From: Acidobacteriota bacterium
GTDB lineage: Bacteria; Acidobacteriota; UBA6911; RPQK01; JAJDTT01
Length of the DNA stretch: 64,000 nucleotides
NCBI GenBank assembly: GCA_028874215.1
Contig: JAPPLF010000041.1
Coordinates: 44,294 to 108,293, forward strand
Direction: 5' to 3'
Shown: positions 20,542 through 30,251 of the stretch, piece after piece
Layout: every line of letters starts with the position of its first letter
Position numbering within the stretch: the first letter of the stretch is position 1
Position numbers and translations under genes: made by a program
Notes under the pieces: model-generated
What the model was told of the DNA's origin: nothing
Databases searched by the model: none
The model's input: the letters and a program-made list of their open reading frames with translations, nothing else

Positions 20542-23463
20542 TCACCGATAGGTGATCCAGATAGGGGACGACCAGGCGACATGTCCATCGGCCTGCTGGA
20601 GCCGGACGTAGTAGAAGTGGGTTCCGGGCTCCGGATCCGTTTCGAGGAAGGAAAAGTCGACCCGGCTCCCGCCCGGCTTTCGCGTGTAGACGACCCGGTT
20701 GTCCCGGATCAGGACCACGTCGGCAACCGGTCCGGTCCCCTCGGCGTGGACCCGCAACGTGGCCCCCGAGTCGGCGTCGAAGGCATCCCCCATGATGTGG
20801 ATGCGGCCGCCCTGTTCCGCCCTGAAATCGAGGACGATGTTGTCGGTGGCGGCGTAGGCGTGGCGGCGGCGCATGGCGTCCATCAACCCTTCGGCGTCGA
20901 AACGCTCCACCAGCAGGCAGGCGTAGGAGTAGTGGGTGGACCAGTGATCGGAGCTGGCCTGGACGCCCAGCCGGTATCCCTTCTCCCAGGCCTTCCAGAC
21001 GAAGCCCTCCTCGAGATAGCCGCCCCGGTGAGTGGCGTCGTCGTCCCGAACCGCCGCCAGAGGCGCTCCCGGACGTTCGTAGGAGGTCCGGTCCCCCTGG
21101 AAGATCTCCACCAGCGGCTCCACGTCCTCGGCATGGTCCCGCCAATCGGTCCCCATGGTCGGGGTTCCCGGCGTATGGGGCATGGCGAGTCCGTCGTACT
21201 TCCTGAGGTAGTCGTAGAGGACGTCTCCGCTGTTGACGATTCCCGAACGCTCCTGGGGTGCGGCGTCAAGCACGGGGGCGCCTCTACCGGCGAAGACCAC
21301 GTTGCGGTGGCCGTTGGGATAACCCAGGTTCCGCTCGTATCCCAGCAGCGGGACGAACCTGCCGGGGAGGTGGAACTGCTGGATCGATTTCTGCGTCTCC
21401 CACCAGACGTACTTTCCCGGATAATGGTCGGTGATGGCCAGAAAGTCCAGAGAGGCGGCGTCCAGGGCGTAGCGGTAGGTCTCGTGCAGCGAGCTGTCCA
21501 GACCCCCGTCCTGGGAGTAGTCGGTGTGGCGGTGCATGTCTCCCCGGACGATCCGATAGGTCTTTCCCTCCACGTTCACGCGGTAGGAGCGGATCCGGGC
21601 CAGGTCGCCCGGCTCGTCCCGGTGGTAGGGTTCGATGGATTCTTCCCGAGGCTGATGATCTTCCAGTTGAGCAACCTCGCCGGTGCGGGACAGCTCCAAC
21701 CTCCCCACCACCACGTCCTCCTGCAGGGTCCGGGAATCGGGAGATGCGCGGTGGATTCTTCGGTGGTCCGTGAGCCAGGCCATCCAGAGCGTCCCGTTCG
21801 CGGAGACGTCCAGCGCCAAGGGCATGTCCAGTCTCCCGATGCTGCGGGGGACCATCATGGGCGCGGACCACGAGGAGCCCTGGTAGAAGACGCCGTAGAC
21901 TTCCCAACCCGGCCGTAGCGTGGATCCGTCCCCTGCCGTGGACTCCTGGTGGCGAAAGAAGAGCCACATTCGTCCCTGCCGGTCCCAGATCAACCGCGGC
22001 AGTTCGTTGTCGTTCCGAAACCGGATTCGGGTTGCGGGCGGGCGATAGATTCTCAGGCCGCTGCGGGAAAGCTTGGAAAAATGGTCTTCCAGGACTTGGG
22101 AGACGTCTTCCAGCGGACGGCTCCATCGGTCCCCGTCGTATACGGCGACACGGATGGTCCGCTCGTCCAGGAAGGTCTGCCGGGAACGGTCGACCCAGAA
22201 GCCCGAGTCCTTGCCCCAGTTGGGACCCGATTCGTTCCAGGCGATCCAGACCCGGTCCCGGGCGTCGCAGGCCACGTCGGCGTAGCCCTCGAAGTTCCTG
22301 GAGCGGGACACCGGGACGACCTCGCCCATTTCCTGGGGACCAACCCGGCGCAGATGAAGATCGTAGTCGCCTCTCTCGTACGTGTCCCAGACCACGTGGA
22401 CGCCACCCTGGGAATCCACCGCAAGGGCCGGCTTCCAGTCATTGGCCGTCGAGTCGCTCACTCTCCTTGCGGGGCCCCAGGAACCGTCTCGGAGGGTCCT
22501 GATCAGCACGTCCGACTGAGAGCCGCGAAACCCCTGCCAGACCAGGTGGACCTCGCCGCTGCGCCCGGCGGCGGCCCGCGGATACAGGTCGGGAAGGGGA
22601 TCCTGGGTGAGACGCGTCAGCCGCCCCGGCACGCCGTTCTCGCCGGAACGGGCGAACAGGTCCCAGTTTCCATCGATTTGCTCCGACCAGATCCACCAGG
22701 TCCGGCCGTCGCTGGAGGTCACCATCTGGAGATCGGAGAGATCCTGGCCTTCGCGGATCTCAATCGGGGAAGACCAGGCTCCGCCGGACAAACGGCGGGT
22801 CAGGATCCGCTGGCCTTCGTCCTTGAATTCGATCCAGCCCACCCGGCAGCCGGCTTCCGAGGCCGCCAGGGCCGGGAAATCGTCATACGTCCCTTCACGG
22901 GTCAGGATCTGGAACAGAGGGACTTGGCTGGCGGCCACCTGTCCGGCCATTTGGGACCTTCGCACCCCCGGTTCCAAACTGCGTGTATCGATCTTCAGCG
23001 GTCCTCTGGAGGTCGAAAAGGTCCACTCTCCAGGTTGCGCCGTCACTGCCAGCAGTCCCGGCCACACCAGCCTGGAGTAGGCGGTGGTGCTGCGGAGTGG
23101 ATCTCCACCAACGAACAGTTGGTTCCGGGTCGGTTCCTCCCAGTAGGTGGGTTTGCGGGACTCGAATCTCCGGGTCCGGGCGCTCCACGAGGAACCTGGA
23201 CCCACCGATGTGTCCTCGTTGATTCGCCACGGCAGCAATTGTACGGAACCGGGCTCCGCGTCCAGGCGCCCACTCCAATCGGACGGCCGGGGATCGTCGA
23301 GTCCCAATTCGATCAGGAAGCATCGTTTCCCGGATGTCAGGTCCGATGGCAGGGTGGTGTCAGGCGCCGGAACGGTCCCGCAGCCGGAAAAAAAAAGGAG
23401 AGTCGAAAAAAGGAGACCGGTTTGAAACACCACTCGCCGCAATGGATGAATCCGATTCACCAT
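20542..23463 (-). CDS. Lipoprotein with N-terminal propeller and C-terminal PHP (DUF3604) domain
   Basis: 973 residues from the ATG complementary to 23461-23463, with the lipobox FFSGC (Cys28). About 600 residues of propeller-like sequence follow, with blades such as GRTWWIWSEQIDGNWDLF and GGVHVVWDTYERGDYDL. From about residue 635 comes a PHP-type metallo-domain: RGDMHRHTDYSQDGG, then DFLAITDHYPGKY, a distal MPHTPG and ASSDHWSTHYSY supplying further His/Asp metal ligands. This is the DUF3604 arrangement, a predicted metal-dependent hydrolase. An alternative start at 23514 would overlap the upstream stop as TGATG, but would push the signal peptide 17 residues inward. Cell-surface or periplasmic location; substrate unknown. 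Confidence 0.82.
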   Translation of the reverse strand: MVNRIHPLRRVVFQTGLLFSTLLFFSGCGTVPAPDTTLPSDLTSGKRCFLIELGLDDPRPSDWSGRLDAEPGSVQLLPWRINEDTSVGPGSSWSARTRRFESRKPTYWEEPTRNQLFVGGDPLRSTTAYSRLVWPGLLAVTAQPGEWTFSTSRGPLKIDTRSLEPGVRRSQMAGQVAASQVPLFQILTREGTYDDFPALAASEAGCRVGWIEFKDEGQRILTRRLSGGAWSSPIEIREGQDLSDLQMVTSSDGRTWWIWSEQIDGNWDLFARSGENGVPGRLTRLTQDPLPDLYPRAAAGRSGEVHLVWQGFRGSQSDVLIRTLRDGSWGPARRVSDSTANDWKPALAVDSQGGVHVVWDTYERGDYDLHLRRVGPQEMGEVVPVSRSRNFEGYADVACDARDRVWIAWNESGPNWGKDSGFWVDRSRQTFLDERTIRVAVYDGDRWSRPLEDVSQVLEDHFSKLSRSGLRIYRPPATRIRFRNDNELPRLIWDRQGRMWLFFRHQESTAGDGSTLRPGWEVYGVFYQGSSWSAPMMVPRSIGRLDMPLALDVSANGTLWMAWLTDHRRIHRASPDSRTLQEDVVVGRLELSRTGEVAQLEDHQPREESIEPYHRDEPGDLARIRSYRVNVEGKTYRIVRGDMHRHTDYSQDGGLDSSLHETYRYALDAASLDFLAITDHYPGKYVWWETQKSIQQFHLPGRFVPLLGYERNLGYPNGHRNVVFAGRGAPVLDAAPQERSGIVNSGDVLYDYLRKYDGLAMPHTPGTPTMGTDWRDHAEDVEPLVEIFQGDRTSYERPGAPLAAVRDDDATHRGGYLEEGFVWKAWEKGYRLGVQASSDHWSTHYSYACLLVERFDAEGLMDAMRRRHAYAATDNIVLDFRAEQGGRIHIMGDAFDADSGATLRVHAEGTGPVADVVLIRDNRVVYTRKPGGSRVDFSFLETDPEPGTHFYYVRLQQADGHVAWSSPIWITYR

Positions 23464-23513
23464 GGATTGCCGGCCGGGTTTGGTGACTCCACCGACCGCT
23501 TCGCGACGGTCCA

Positions 23514-23924
23514 TCAAGGACGGCTGAGTACCAGCATGACGACAAGGATCGTGGCTGCGATCGTGCCGTGAAACAGACAGAGCGTCCGCGTCCACGCGAC
23601 GCTCCACGTTGTTCCCACGCTGAAGGCGTGAGTGTTCATCGAGAAATCGACCTTTCCGTCCCCAGCCTCTCGAACCGGGTCGTAGAGCTTCCGAAACAGG
23701 CGCTCCTGGCGCAGGAAATACGCATCCAGCGCCCAAAACATGACCGCCGGAAGATACGCCACATAGACGAAGAACCGGTTGGAATCAACAGCGGCGAGGG
23801 CGAAAAGTGCAGCCGCCAATAGGACGGTCCATCCTTTGACCTGGAAAGAGTTTCCCGCCATGCGCGTGACGACGGCTTGGATCATTTGAAGATGCGCGAT
23901 CCTGGCTTCTGCGTCGTTACCCAT
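23514..23924 (-). CDS. Small three-helix membrane protein, unknown function
   Basis: 136 residues. A charged N-terminal helix (MGNDAEARIAHLQMIQAVVT) precedes three hydrophobic segments near residues 31-45, 50-70 and 113-133, with LRQERLFRKLYDPVR between the second and third. The sequence resembles a widespread family of small uncharacterised membrane proteins I remember from many genomes, always with a 'RMA.NSF..KGW' entry to the first helix, as here. I know of no assigned function. It is the first gene of a minus-strand group, and its stop overlaps a possible ATG of the PHP lipoprotein gene (TGATG). Confidence 0.75.
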   Translation of the reverse strand: MGNDAEARIAHLQMIQAVVTRMAGNSFQVKGWTVLLAAALFALAAVDSNRFFVYVAYLPAVMFWALDAYFLRQERLFRKLYDPVREAGDGKVDFSMNTHAFSVGTTWSVAWTRTLCLFHGTIAATILVVMLVLSRP

Positions 23925-24077
23925 GTCCTGTCCGGACCCGCCAGCAGAAATCCCACCTTATCAGCCCGAGACGACTTTGGCCACGGACCGCCGGAGGCCG
24001 CGCCATGTAGGAGAAAGATTTCCGGCTGATCTTGAATCGAGAAAGGACTACACTGGTCTGATTCCGGGAGAGCGGTC

Positions 24078-25211
24078 TTGTTGAAGCGGCTTTTCGTCGT
24101 CCTGATTCTGGGTGCCCTGTTGGCGTGGGTCGGACTGCGCCTCTACCGTGAGTTGGCGGTGGAGTCCATGGATGCTCCGCAGCGAGGGCCCGCGCTTCTG
24201 GTGGAGACCGCCACCGTACGGCCTCACGCGTTCGAGACCAATCTGGACCTCCTGGGCGAGTTGAGGCCCCAAGCGGTGGTCGAGGTCATGTCCCGGATCA
24301 GCGGACGCCTCCAGCAGGTTCTGGCCGACCGGGGGGATCCGGTCAGCAAGGGACAACTGCTGGCGGTGGTCGACGACGTGGATCTCCTGCAGCAGATTCA
24401 CCGGGCCGAGGCCGCCGTGGCCGTGGCCACCGCCGCGGTGAGCCGGGAGGAGGCCACCTACGAGAACCTGAAGGTCCAGGTCGCGCGGTACCGTGAGCTC
24501 CACGAAGAAAATCTCATCTCGAATCAGGACCTGGAGGATCTGGTCAGCCGGATGCGGGTGTCGCAGGCGCAGTTGGATCTGGTTCGGGCGCAGGTCAGGC
24601 AGGCGGAGGCCTCGCTCAGCGAGTACAAGATTCAGCACGGCCAGACCCGGATCTACTCACCGCTGGACGGCTTCGTCGGAGTCCGTCACCTGGAGCCGGG
24701 CGCGCTGGTGAACCCCAGCGTGACTATCGTCTCGGTGCTGGAACTGGAGCGGGTCAAGACCGTGGTCCCGGTCTCGGAAAGCGGAATCAGCAGCATCCGG
24801 GTGGGTCTTCCCGCCCGGGTCGTGGTGGACGTCTATCCCGACCGGGTGTACCAGGGAACCGTCACCCGGATCAGTCCCTTCCTCAATCCGGAGACGCGGA
24901 GCGCTGACGTCGAGATCGAGATCGTGAACCGCGACGGGATGCTGAAACCGGGGATGTTCGCCCACGTGAGGATCGACGCCAGAATCTCCGAGACGGCGCT
25001 CAGCATCCCCCGTTCGGCGTTGCTGACCCGCGGCGAACGGCACGGCGTCTATTTTCTGACCAAGGAACGGACCACGGTGTTCCGTGATATCGCGATCGGC
25101 CGCATCGAGGGCGACGTGGTCGAAGTTCTGGCCGGCTTGGAGGATGGATCCGAGGTGGTCGCCTCCGGAGCCCAGAACTTGAACGAAGGGGATGCGGTGA
25201 GGTCCGAATGA
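24078..25211 (+). CDS. RND efflux periplasmic adaptor (membrane fusion protein)
   Basis: 377 residues with an N-terminal membrane anchor (LFVVLILGALLAWVGLRLYR), a lipoyl half-motif GRLQQVLADRGDPVSKGQ, an alpha-hairpin with HlyD-type heptads ('VARYRELHEENLISNQDLED'), the second lipoyl half at RIYSPLDGFVGVRHLEPGAL, and a C-terminal beta-barrel. This is the usual order in AcrA/MexA-type adaptors. The start is a TTG at 24078 or the adjacent TTG at 24081; GGGAGAG at 24066-24072 suits either, and no ATG is available. It joins the periplasmic side of the pump encoded by the next gene, whose ATG overlaps this stop (ATGA at 25208-25211). Confidence 0.9.
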   Translation: MLKRLFVVLILGALLAWVGLRLYRELAVESMDAPQRGPALLVETATVRPHAFETNLDLLGELRPQAVVEVMSRISGRLQQVLADRGDPVSKGQLLAVVDDVDLLQQIHRAEAAVAVATAAVSREEATYENLKVQVARYRELHEENLISNQDLEDLVSRMRVSQAQLDLVRAQVRQAEASLSEYKIQHGQTRIYSPLDGFVGVRHLEPGALVNPSVTIVSVLELERVKTVVPVSESGISSIRVGLPARVVVDVYPDRVYQGTVTRISPFLNPETRSADVEIEIVNRDGMLKPGMFAHVRIDARISETALSIPRSALLTRGERHGVYFLTKERTTVFRDIAIGRIEGDVVEVLAGLEDGSEVVASGAQNLNEGDAVRSE

Positions 25212-28200
25212 GTCTTCCCGATCTGGCGATCCGGCGCCCCGTCTTTATCGTCGTCGTCTTCCTCATCGTTGCCCTCATGGGCGGGATCTCCTTTCTCAAT
25301 CTCCCGGTCGACCTGATGCCGGACGTCTCTTTTCCCACCATCAGCGTGACCACCACCTATCAGGGCGTGGGGCCCCGGGAGATCGAGGAACTGATCACCA
25401 TTCCTCTGGAACGGGCCCTGGCCTCCACTCCCGGCATCAAGGAAATGACTTCGCGGTCCTCCGAGGGGACCAGCCGCGTGCGGGTCTCTTTCGAGTGGGG
25501 AGTGAACCTGGATGCGGGCGCTGAAGAACTCCGCGCCCGGATCGACCGGATTCGCGGACAGTTGCCCGAAGATGCGGATCCGCCGACCTTGTACAAGTAC
25601 GATCTGAGCATCTTCCCCATCATGTTTCTGGGAATCTCCAGCGAGATGCCCCCCAGGGAGTTGCGCGAATTCGCGGAAAAGCAGATCCAATACCGGTTCG
25701 AGAGGATTCCGGGCGTGGCCCAGGCCGATATCTGGGGAGGTTTGGAGCGTGAGATCCACGTGGTGATGGACCGGGCCAAGATGCATACCCTCCGCATCAG
25801 CCCGGCCCAGGTCATGGCGGCACTGCGCCGCGAGAACCTGAACGAGCCTGCCGGACACGTCATCGAGGACACGTTCGAAGTGCTGATGCGAACCGAGGGC
25901 GAGTACGCCTCGATGGACGAAATCCGTCGAACCATGGTGACCATCCGGCAAGGCACCCCGATTTATATCGAGGACATCGCCACGGTCGAGGACAGCCATC
26001 AGGAAATCCGGCACCTGGTGCGTGTCAACGGCGTCCCCGGCATCAGGATGGGTGTCCGCAAGCAGTCCGGCGCCAACACCGTGCTGGTGGCCCGGTCCGT
26101 TGACCGGGCCATCGAGCGGATCAATCGGGACTATCCGCAGGTCCGCGTCTACTCGCTGTACGACACCTCCAAGTTCATCACGCGGGCGGTGGGCAATGTT
26201 CGGAACGCCGCTTTCTTTGGTTCGCTCCTCGCCGTCTTCATCCTGCTCGTGTTCCTGCGCAACTTCCGCAGCGTGCTGGTGGTGGCCATCTCCATTCCTA
26301 TTTCCGTGCTGGCCGCCTTCGGCCTGATGTATTTCAGCGGGTTCACGTTGAACGTGATCACCTTCGGCGGACTGGCGCTGGGGGTCGGAGTGCTGGTGGA
26401 CAACGCCATCGTCGTGCTGGAGAACATCTTCCGGCACCGGCAGGACGGTGAGGAGAAGAAGGCGGCGGCCCGCAACGCCACCAAGGAGGTGGCTCTCGCC
26501 ATCACTGCGTCGACCCTTACCACCATTGCCGTATTCCTGCCGGTCGTTTTCATGAGCGGCATGTCCGGTCTCATGTTCCAGCAACTGGCCTGGGTGGTTT
26601 CCTTCTCGCTGTTCAGTTCGCTGTTGGTGTCGCTCACTCTGGTCCCCTTCCTCTCCAGCCGCTTCATCCGCGTCAGAGAGCCTGATCGAGCCGGCTGGCT
26701 CCAGGCTCTATCCCGAAAGGGCGCACAGTGGATGGAAGGATTGGACCGGAGCTATGCCGGCGTCCTCCGCTGGTCCCTGCGGCATCCGGCGCTGATCGTT
26801 TCCACCAGCGCCTTGGTGGTGGTGGGCGGGTTTTTGCTGGTGCCCTTCATCGGCCTGGAACTGCAGCCGGAGGCGGACGAGGGTCAGGTCCGGGTCCGCC
26901 TGGAGTTGGCCGAAGGGACCCGCCTGGAGGTGACGGACCAGTTGGCGAACCGGGCGGAGAGATTGGTGCGGGAGCGGGTTCCGGAACTCGACAACCTGCT
27001 GGTGGAGGTCGGTTCCCGGGGCGGTTGGCGAACGGCCAACACCAATACGGTGACTCTTCGAGTCTATCTGGTCCCGCTGGCCCAGCGGGAGCGGAGCAGC
27101 CAGCAGATCGCCGACGCCCTGCGTCCGTTGTTCGCCGACTTCCCGGGAGTGGTCCCCCGGGTCCGCACCAGCGGCGGCAACTATGCCATGCGCTGGGCCA
27201 CCGAGAGTGAAGGCGATCGCCTCTCCATCGACATTCGCGGGCACGACATGAACGAATGTTTCAACTTGGCCGTGCAGATCAAGCGGATCATGGAGTCGCT
27301 GGAGGGAGTTTCCGACGCCGCCATCAGCAGGAGCCCGGGCCGGCCCGAAAGTCACATCCGGATCGATCGGGCCAAGGCGGCCACCATGGGCCTCACCGTC
27401 TCCAACGTCGCCACCACCGTACGCGCCAGCATCGGGGGCACCGTGGCCAGCTACTTCCGGGAGGGCGGGGACGAGTACGAGATTCTGGTGCGTTACCGGG
27501 AAGAGGATCGGCTGAGCAGCGAGGACGTCATGGCCATTCCGATCCAGACTCCGGCGGGTTCGGTGGTGCCGCTGCGCTCCCTGGTGGATTTGAACCGGAG
27601 TGAAGGCCCGAATTCCATCTCCCGGAAGGATCAGCAGAGAATCGTCTCGGTCTCGGGCAACCTCTCGGGAACCCGCGACATGGGATCGGTGGTCCGCGAG
27701 TTGGAAGTAGCGGTGAGGCCATTGGCGACGTCTCCGGACATCGCTCTGGTCTTCTCGGGCGAATGGGAGGAGCAGGAGGAGGCCCGGTTCCTGTTGCAGA
27801 TCAGCTTCCTGCTGGCGGTGATTCTCGTCTATCTGGTGATGGCGGCGCAGTTCGAGTCGTTCAAGTACCCGTTTCTGATCATGTTCTCCATCCCGCTCGC
27901 CTTCATCGGAGTGATCCTGGCGTTGTTTCTGACTCAGACCAACTTCAATCTCCAGGGCTTCATCGGCTTGATCATGCTGGTGGGAATCGTGGTGAACAAC
28001 GCCATCGTCCTGGTCGACTACGTCCTGCAGCTTCATCGCCAACACGGTCTGCCGCTGATGGACGCCCTGTTGACGGGAGGCCGCCGGCGTCTGCGGCCCA
28101 TACTGATGACCACTCTGACCACGGTCCTGGGACTCACTCCCATGGCCATCGGAATCGGAGAGGGCGCCGAGCTTCAGGTCCCCATGGCCCGGGTCCTCAT

Positions 28201-28339
28201 CGGCGGCCTGATCTCCTCCACCTTCATGACCCTCTTTCTGATCCCCACCCTCTTTCTCGTCCTCGAGCGGGTGTGGAGCCGCCGGCGCCAGGAAAGGCCG
28301 GACCTGGCCCTGGGCCAGCCGTCTCGCGTGACGGGTTGA
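25208..28339 (+). CDS. RND efflux permease (AcrB/MdtB-like), 1043 residues
   Basis: Full-length inner-membrane transporter of the HAE-type RND family. It has the typical start (RRPVFIVVVFLIVALMGGIS), two large periplasmic domains and twelve hydrophobic segments. The conserved TM4 carries VGVLVDNAIVVLENIFRH, whose Asp is the proton-relay residue, and the symmetric TM10 region reads LIMLVGIVVNNAIVLVDYV. It forms a tripartite pump with the adaptor encoded just upstream by a four-base overlap. No TolC-type outer-membrane partner is encoded next to it, so it would borrow one encoded elsewhere. Substrate (drugs, bile-like detergents, lipids) cannot be read from sequence. Confidence 0.93.
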   Translation: MSLPDLAIRRPVFIVVVFLIVALMGGISFLNLPVDLMPDVSFPTISVTTTYQGVGPREIEELITIPLERALASTPGIKEMTSRSSEGTSRVRVSFEWGVNLDAGAEELRARIDRIRGQLPEDADPPTLYKYDLSIFPIMFLGISSEMPPRELREFAEKQIQYRFERIPGVAQADIWGGLEREIHVVMDRAKMHTLRISPAQVMAALRRENLNEPAGHVIEDTFEVLMRTEGEYASMDEIRRTMVTIRQGTPIYIEDIATVEDSHQEIRHLVRVNGVPGIRMGVRKQSGANTVLVARSVDRAIERINRDYPQVRVYSLYDTSKFITRAVGNVRNAAFFGSLLAVFILLVFLRNFRSVLVVAISIPISVLAAFGLMYFSGFTLNVITFGGLALGVGVLVDNAIVVLENIFRHRQDGEEKKAAARNATKEVALAITASTLTTIAVFLPVVFMSGMSGLMFQQLAWVVSFSLFSSLLVSLTLVPFLSSRFIRVREPDRAGWLQALSRKGAQWMEGLDRSYAGVLRWSLRHPALIVSTSALVVVGGFLLVPFIGLELQPEADEGQVRVRLELAEGTRLEVTDQLANRAERLVRERVPELDNLLVEVGSRGGWRTANTNTVTLRVYLVPLAQRERSSQQIADALRPLFADFPGVVPRVRTSGGNYAMRWATESEGDRLSIDIRGHDMNECFNLAVQIKRIMESLEGVSDAAISRSPGRPESHIRIDRAKAATMGLTVSNVATTVRASIGGTVASYFREGGDEYEILVRYREEDRLSSEDVMAIPIQTPAGSVVPLRSLVDLNRSEGPNSISRKDQQRIVSVSGNLSGTRDMGSVVRELEVAVRPLATSPDIALVFSGEWEEQEEARFLLQISFLLAVILVYLVMAAQFESFKYPFLIMFSIPLAFIGVILALFLTQTNFNLQGFIGLIMLVGIVVNNAIVLVDYVLQLHRQHGLPLMDALLTGGRRRLRPILMTTLTTVLGLTPMAIGIGEGAELQVPMARVLIGGLISSTFMTLFLIPTLFLVLERVWSRRRQERPDLALGQPSRVTG

Positions 28340-28354
28340 TTCCTCTCGAATGAC

Positions 28355-29407
28355 TCATCCGCTACGAATTCTCATGGCCAGCCTGCGCATGGCGGCGGCG
28401 GCCTCGTCCACGTCCGCCTCGCTGATGCCGATATAGGTGACGGCTCTCAGAAAGGGCCCGGGCGTGCTGACCCGAACGCCCTCTTCCTCTTCCAGCCGCC
28501 GGGCGAACTCGGGACACGAGATGCCGAGACGGGCGGCGTCGAACCGCACGATGTTGGTCTCGACCGCGTCCAGGTCGATGTCCAGACCCGGGATCCCGGC
28601 GATGTGGCGGCCCAATCGGCCGGCATTCTCATGGTCCTCGGCCAGGCGGGAGATGTGGTGCCGCAGCGCGTGGATCCCCGCCGCCGCGATGATCCCGGCC
28701 TGGCGCATCGCCCCGCCGATGCGTTGTTTCCACTGCCAGGCCTCTTCGATGAACTCCCGGCTTCCGGCCAGGACGGCTCCCACCGGAGCGCCGAGACCCT
28801 TGCTCAGGTCGATCCAGACGGAGTCCAGGGTAGCGGCGTAGTCGGCGACGCCGATCCCGCTGGCCACCGAGGCGTTGAAGAGCCGGGCGCCGTCCATGTG
28901 GGTCCCCAATCCCCATTCGTGAGCGACTCCACAGACTTCCCGCAACTGTTCCAAGGGCCAGATGCGTCCGCCAGGAGCATTGACCGTCTGCTCAATGGAG
29001 ACGACGCGCATGGTGGGGCGGTACCGGCTGGGCGGATACATGAGGTTTCTGACCTGCTCCGGCGTGAACATTCCTTCGGGACCGTCGATGGGGTAAGCCG
29101 TGGACGCCGCCAGGATCGCCGTCCCTCCCGATTCGGCGATGAGGGGATGGGCGGTCCGGTCCAGCAGGATCACGTCTCCCGGCCGGCAATGGACCGCCAG
29201 GCCGATCTGGTTGCACATGGTCCCGGAAGGCAGGAAGACCGCGTCCTCCTTACCCAGCATCTCCGCCACCATCTCCTGCAGCTCGTTGACCGAGGGGTCC
29301 TCTCCCTTCTGCTCGTCCCCCACCGGGGCAAAACAGGCGAAACGCCGCATCTCCGGAGTGGGCATGCTCAAGGTGTCGCTGTACAGATCGATCCTGATAT
29401 CGGGCAT
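28355..29407 (-). CDS. ltaE: L-threonine aldolase family PLP enzyme
   Basis: 350 residues, the usual size. It begins IDLYSDTLSMPTPEMRRFA and shows the cofactor-site motifs of the beta-eliminating-lyase/threonine-aldolase family: FLPSGTMCNQIGL, THMDGARLFNA (the Asp and Arg at the pyridine ring) and WIDLSKGLGAPVGAVLAG with the Schiff-base lysine near residue 203. It would split L-threonine or L-allo-threonine to glycine and acetaldehyde in the cytoplasm. GGAG lies inside the end of the upstream gene, whose stop is 4 bases before this ATG, so the two form an operon. Confidence 0.88.
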   Translation of the reverse strand: MPDIRIDLYSDTLSMPTPEMRRFACFAPVGDEQKGEDPSVNELQEMVAEMLGKEDAVFLPSGTMCNQIGLAVHCRPGDVILLDRTAHPLIAESGGTAILAASTAYPIDGPEGMFTPEQVRNLMYPPSRYRPTMRVVSIEQTVNAPGGRIWPLEQLREVCGVAHEWGLGTHMDGARLFNASVASGIGVADYAATLDSVWIDLSKGLGAPVGAVLAGSREFIEEAWQWKQRIGGAMRQAGIIAAAGIHALRHHISRLAEDHENAGRLGRHIAGIPGLDIDLDAVETNIVRFDAARLGISCPEFARRLEEEEGVRVSTPGPFLRAVTYIGISEADVDEAAAAMRRLAMRIRSG

Positions 29408-29411
29408 CGTT

Positions 29412-30164
29412 TTACTCCTGGTCTTTGAGAATTCGGGTGGGCACCAGCATCGGGACCCTCTCCCGGTACCGGCGGTAGTCGTCGCCGTGCCGCGTCATGA
29501 GGTCGCGCTCCTCCAGGGGAAGGGCAATGAGGATGTAGCCGGTGGCGGCCGCGGCGAACATCAGGTGTCCGGCGCTCATCACGGGAGTGGCCCAGAAGGC
29601 GACGATGAGTCCCAGCATGAGCGGATGGCGCACGAGCCGGTAGAAACCCGGCGCTCGAAATCGGTCGGGCGGGACTTCCCGCCGTTTGAACCGGAAGTAG
29701 GCCTGGCGCAGGCCGAACAGGTCGAGATGGCCGATCATGGCCGCCGACAGGGCTACGATCCCCCAACCCAGCCATGAGAGTGCGGACAAAAACAGGACTC
29801 CGGCGCCATGTTCCACCTGCCAGACCGGTTCGGGCACGGGCCGCCATTGCCAGAACATGACTGCGAGGACGCCGCTGGTCAGGAGGACGTAAGTGCTCCG
29901 CTCCAATGGCTCGGGCACGATCCGGGTCCAGACGGCCTTGAATCCGGGCCGGGCCATGACGCTGTGCTGGAGGGCGAAAAGTCCCAGCAGGCCGGCATTC
30001 ACCGGAATCGCATCCGACAGGGGATACGGGGTCCCGGAGTCGATGCTCTTGGGGACCATCAGGTTGCCCACGAACCCGGCGGTATAGAGAACGGTGGCGA
30101 GGGCGACGCCGTAGGACGTGGCCCCGTAAAGAAGCACTGCGAAGCCACTCATGGGTGCGGCCAT
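29412..30164 (-). CDS. mddA: NnrU/MddA-like membrane methyltransferase, probable methanethiol S-methyltransferase
   Basis: About 250 residues with five or six membrane segments. The second segment pair holds LGLFALQHSVMARPGFK, then PEPLERSTYVLLTSGVLAV and FWQWRPVPEPVW. The C-terminal half holds FRAPGFYRLVRHPLMLGLI and PLEERDLMTRHGDDYRRY, the S-adenosylmethionine-binding part of isoprenylcysteine-methyltransferase-like proteins. The combination matches what I remember of MddA, which methylates methanethiol to dimethyl sulfide; NnrU-like proteins of other function share parts of it. The start could be 30164 or 30152. It precedes the threonine aldolase gene by 4 bases. Confidence 0.65.
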   Translation of the reverse strand: MAAPMSGFAVLLYGATSYGVALATVLYTAGFVGNLMVPKSIDSGTPYPLSDAIPVNAGLLGLFALQHSVMARPGFKAVWTRIVPEPLERSTYVLLTSGVLAVMFWQWRPVPEPVWQVEHGAGVLFLSALSWLGWGIVALSAAMIGHLDLFGLRQAYFRFKRREVPPDRFRAPGFYRLVRHPLMLGLIVAFWATPVMSAGHLMFAAAATGYILIALPLEERDLMTRHGDDYRRYRERVPMLVPTRILKDQE

Positions 30165-30251
30165 TCTACCTGATGAAGAAACTTGACTCGGATTTCCAAA
30201 TGCCGCAAGGTCGGCGTCGATTCGACCCCGACCCATTGGGAGGCCTCATCC

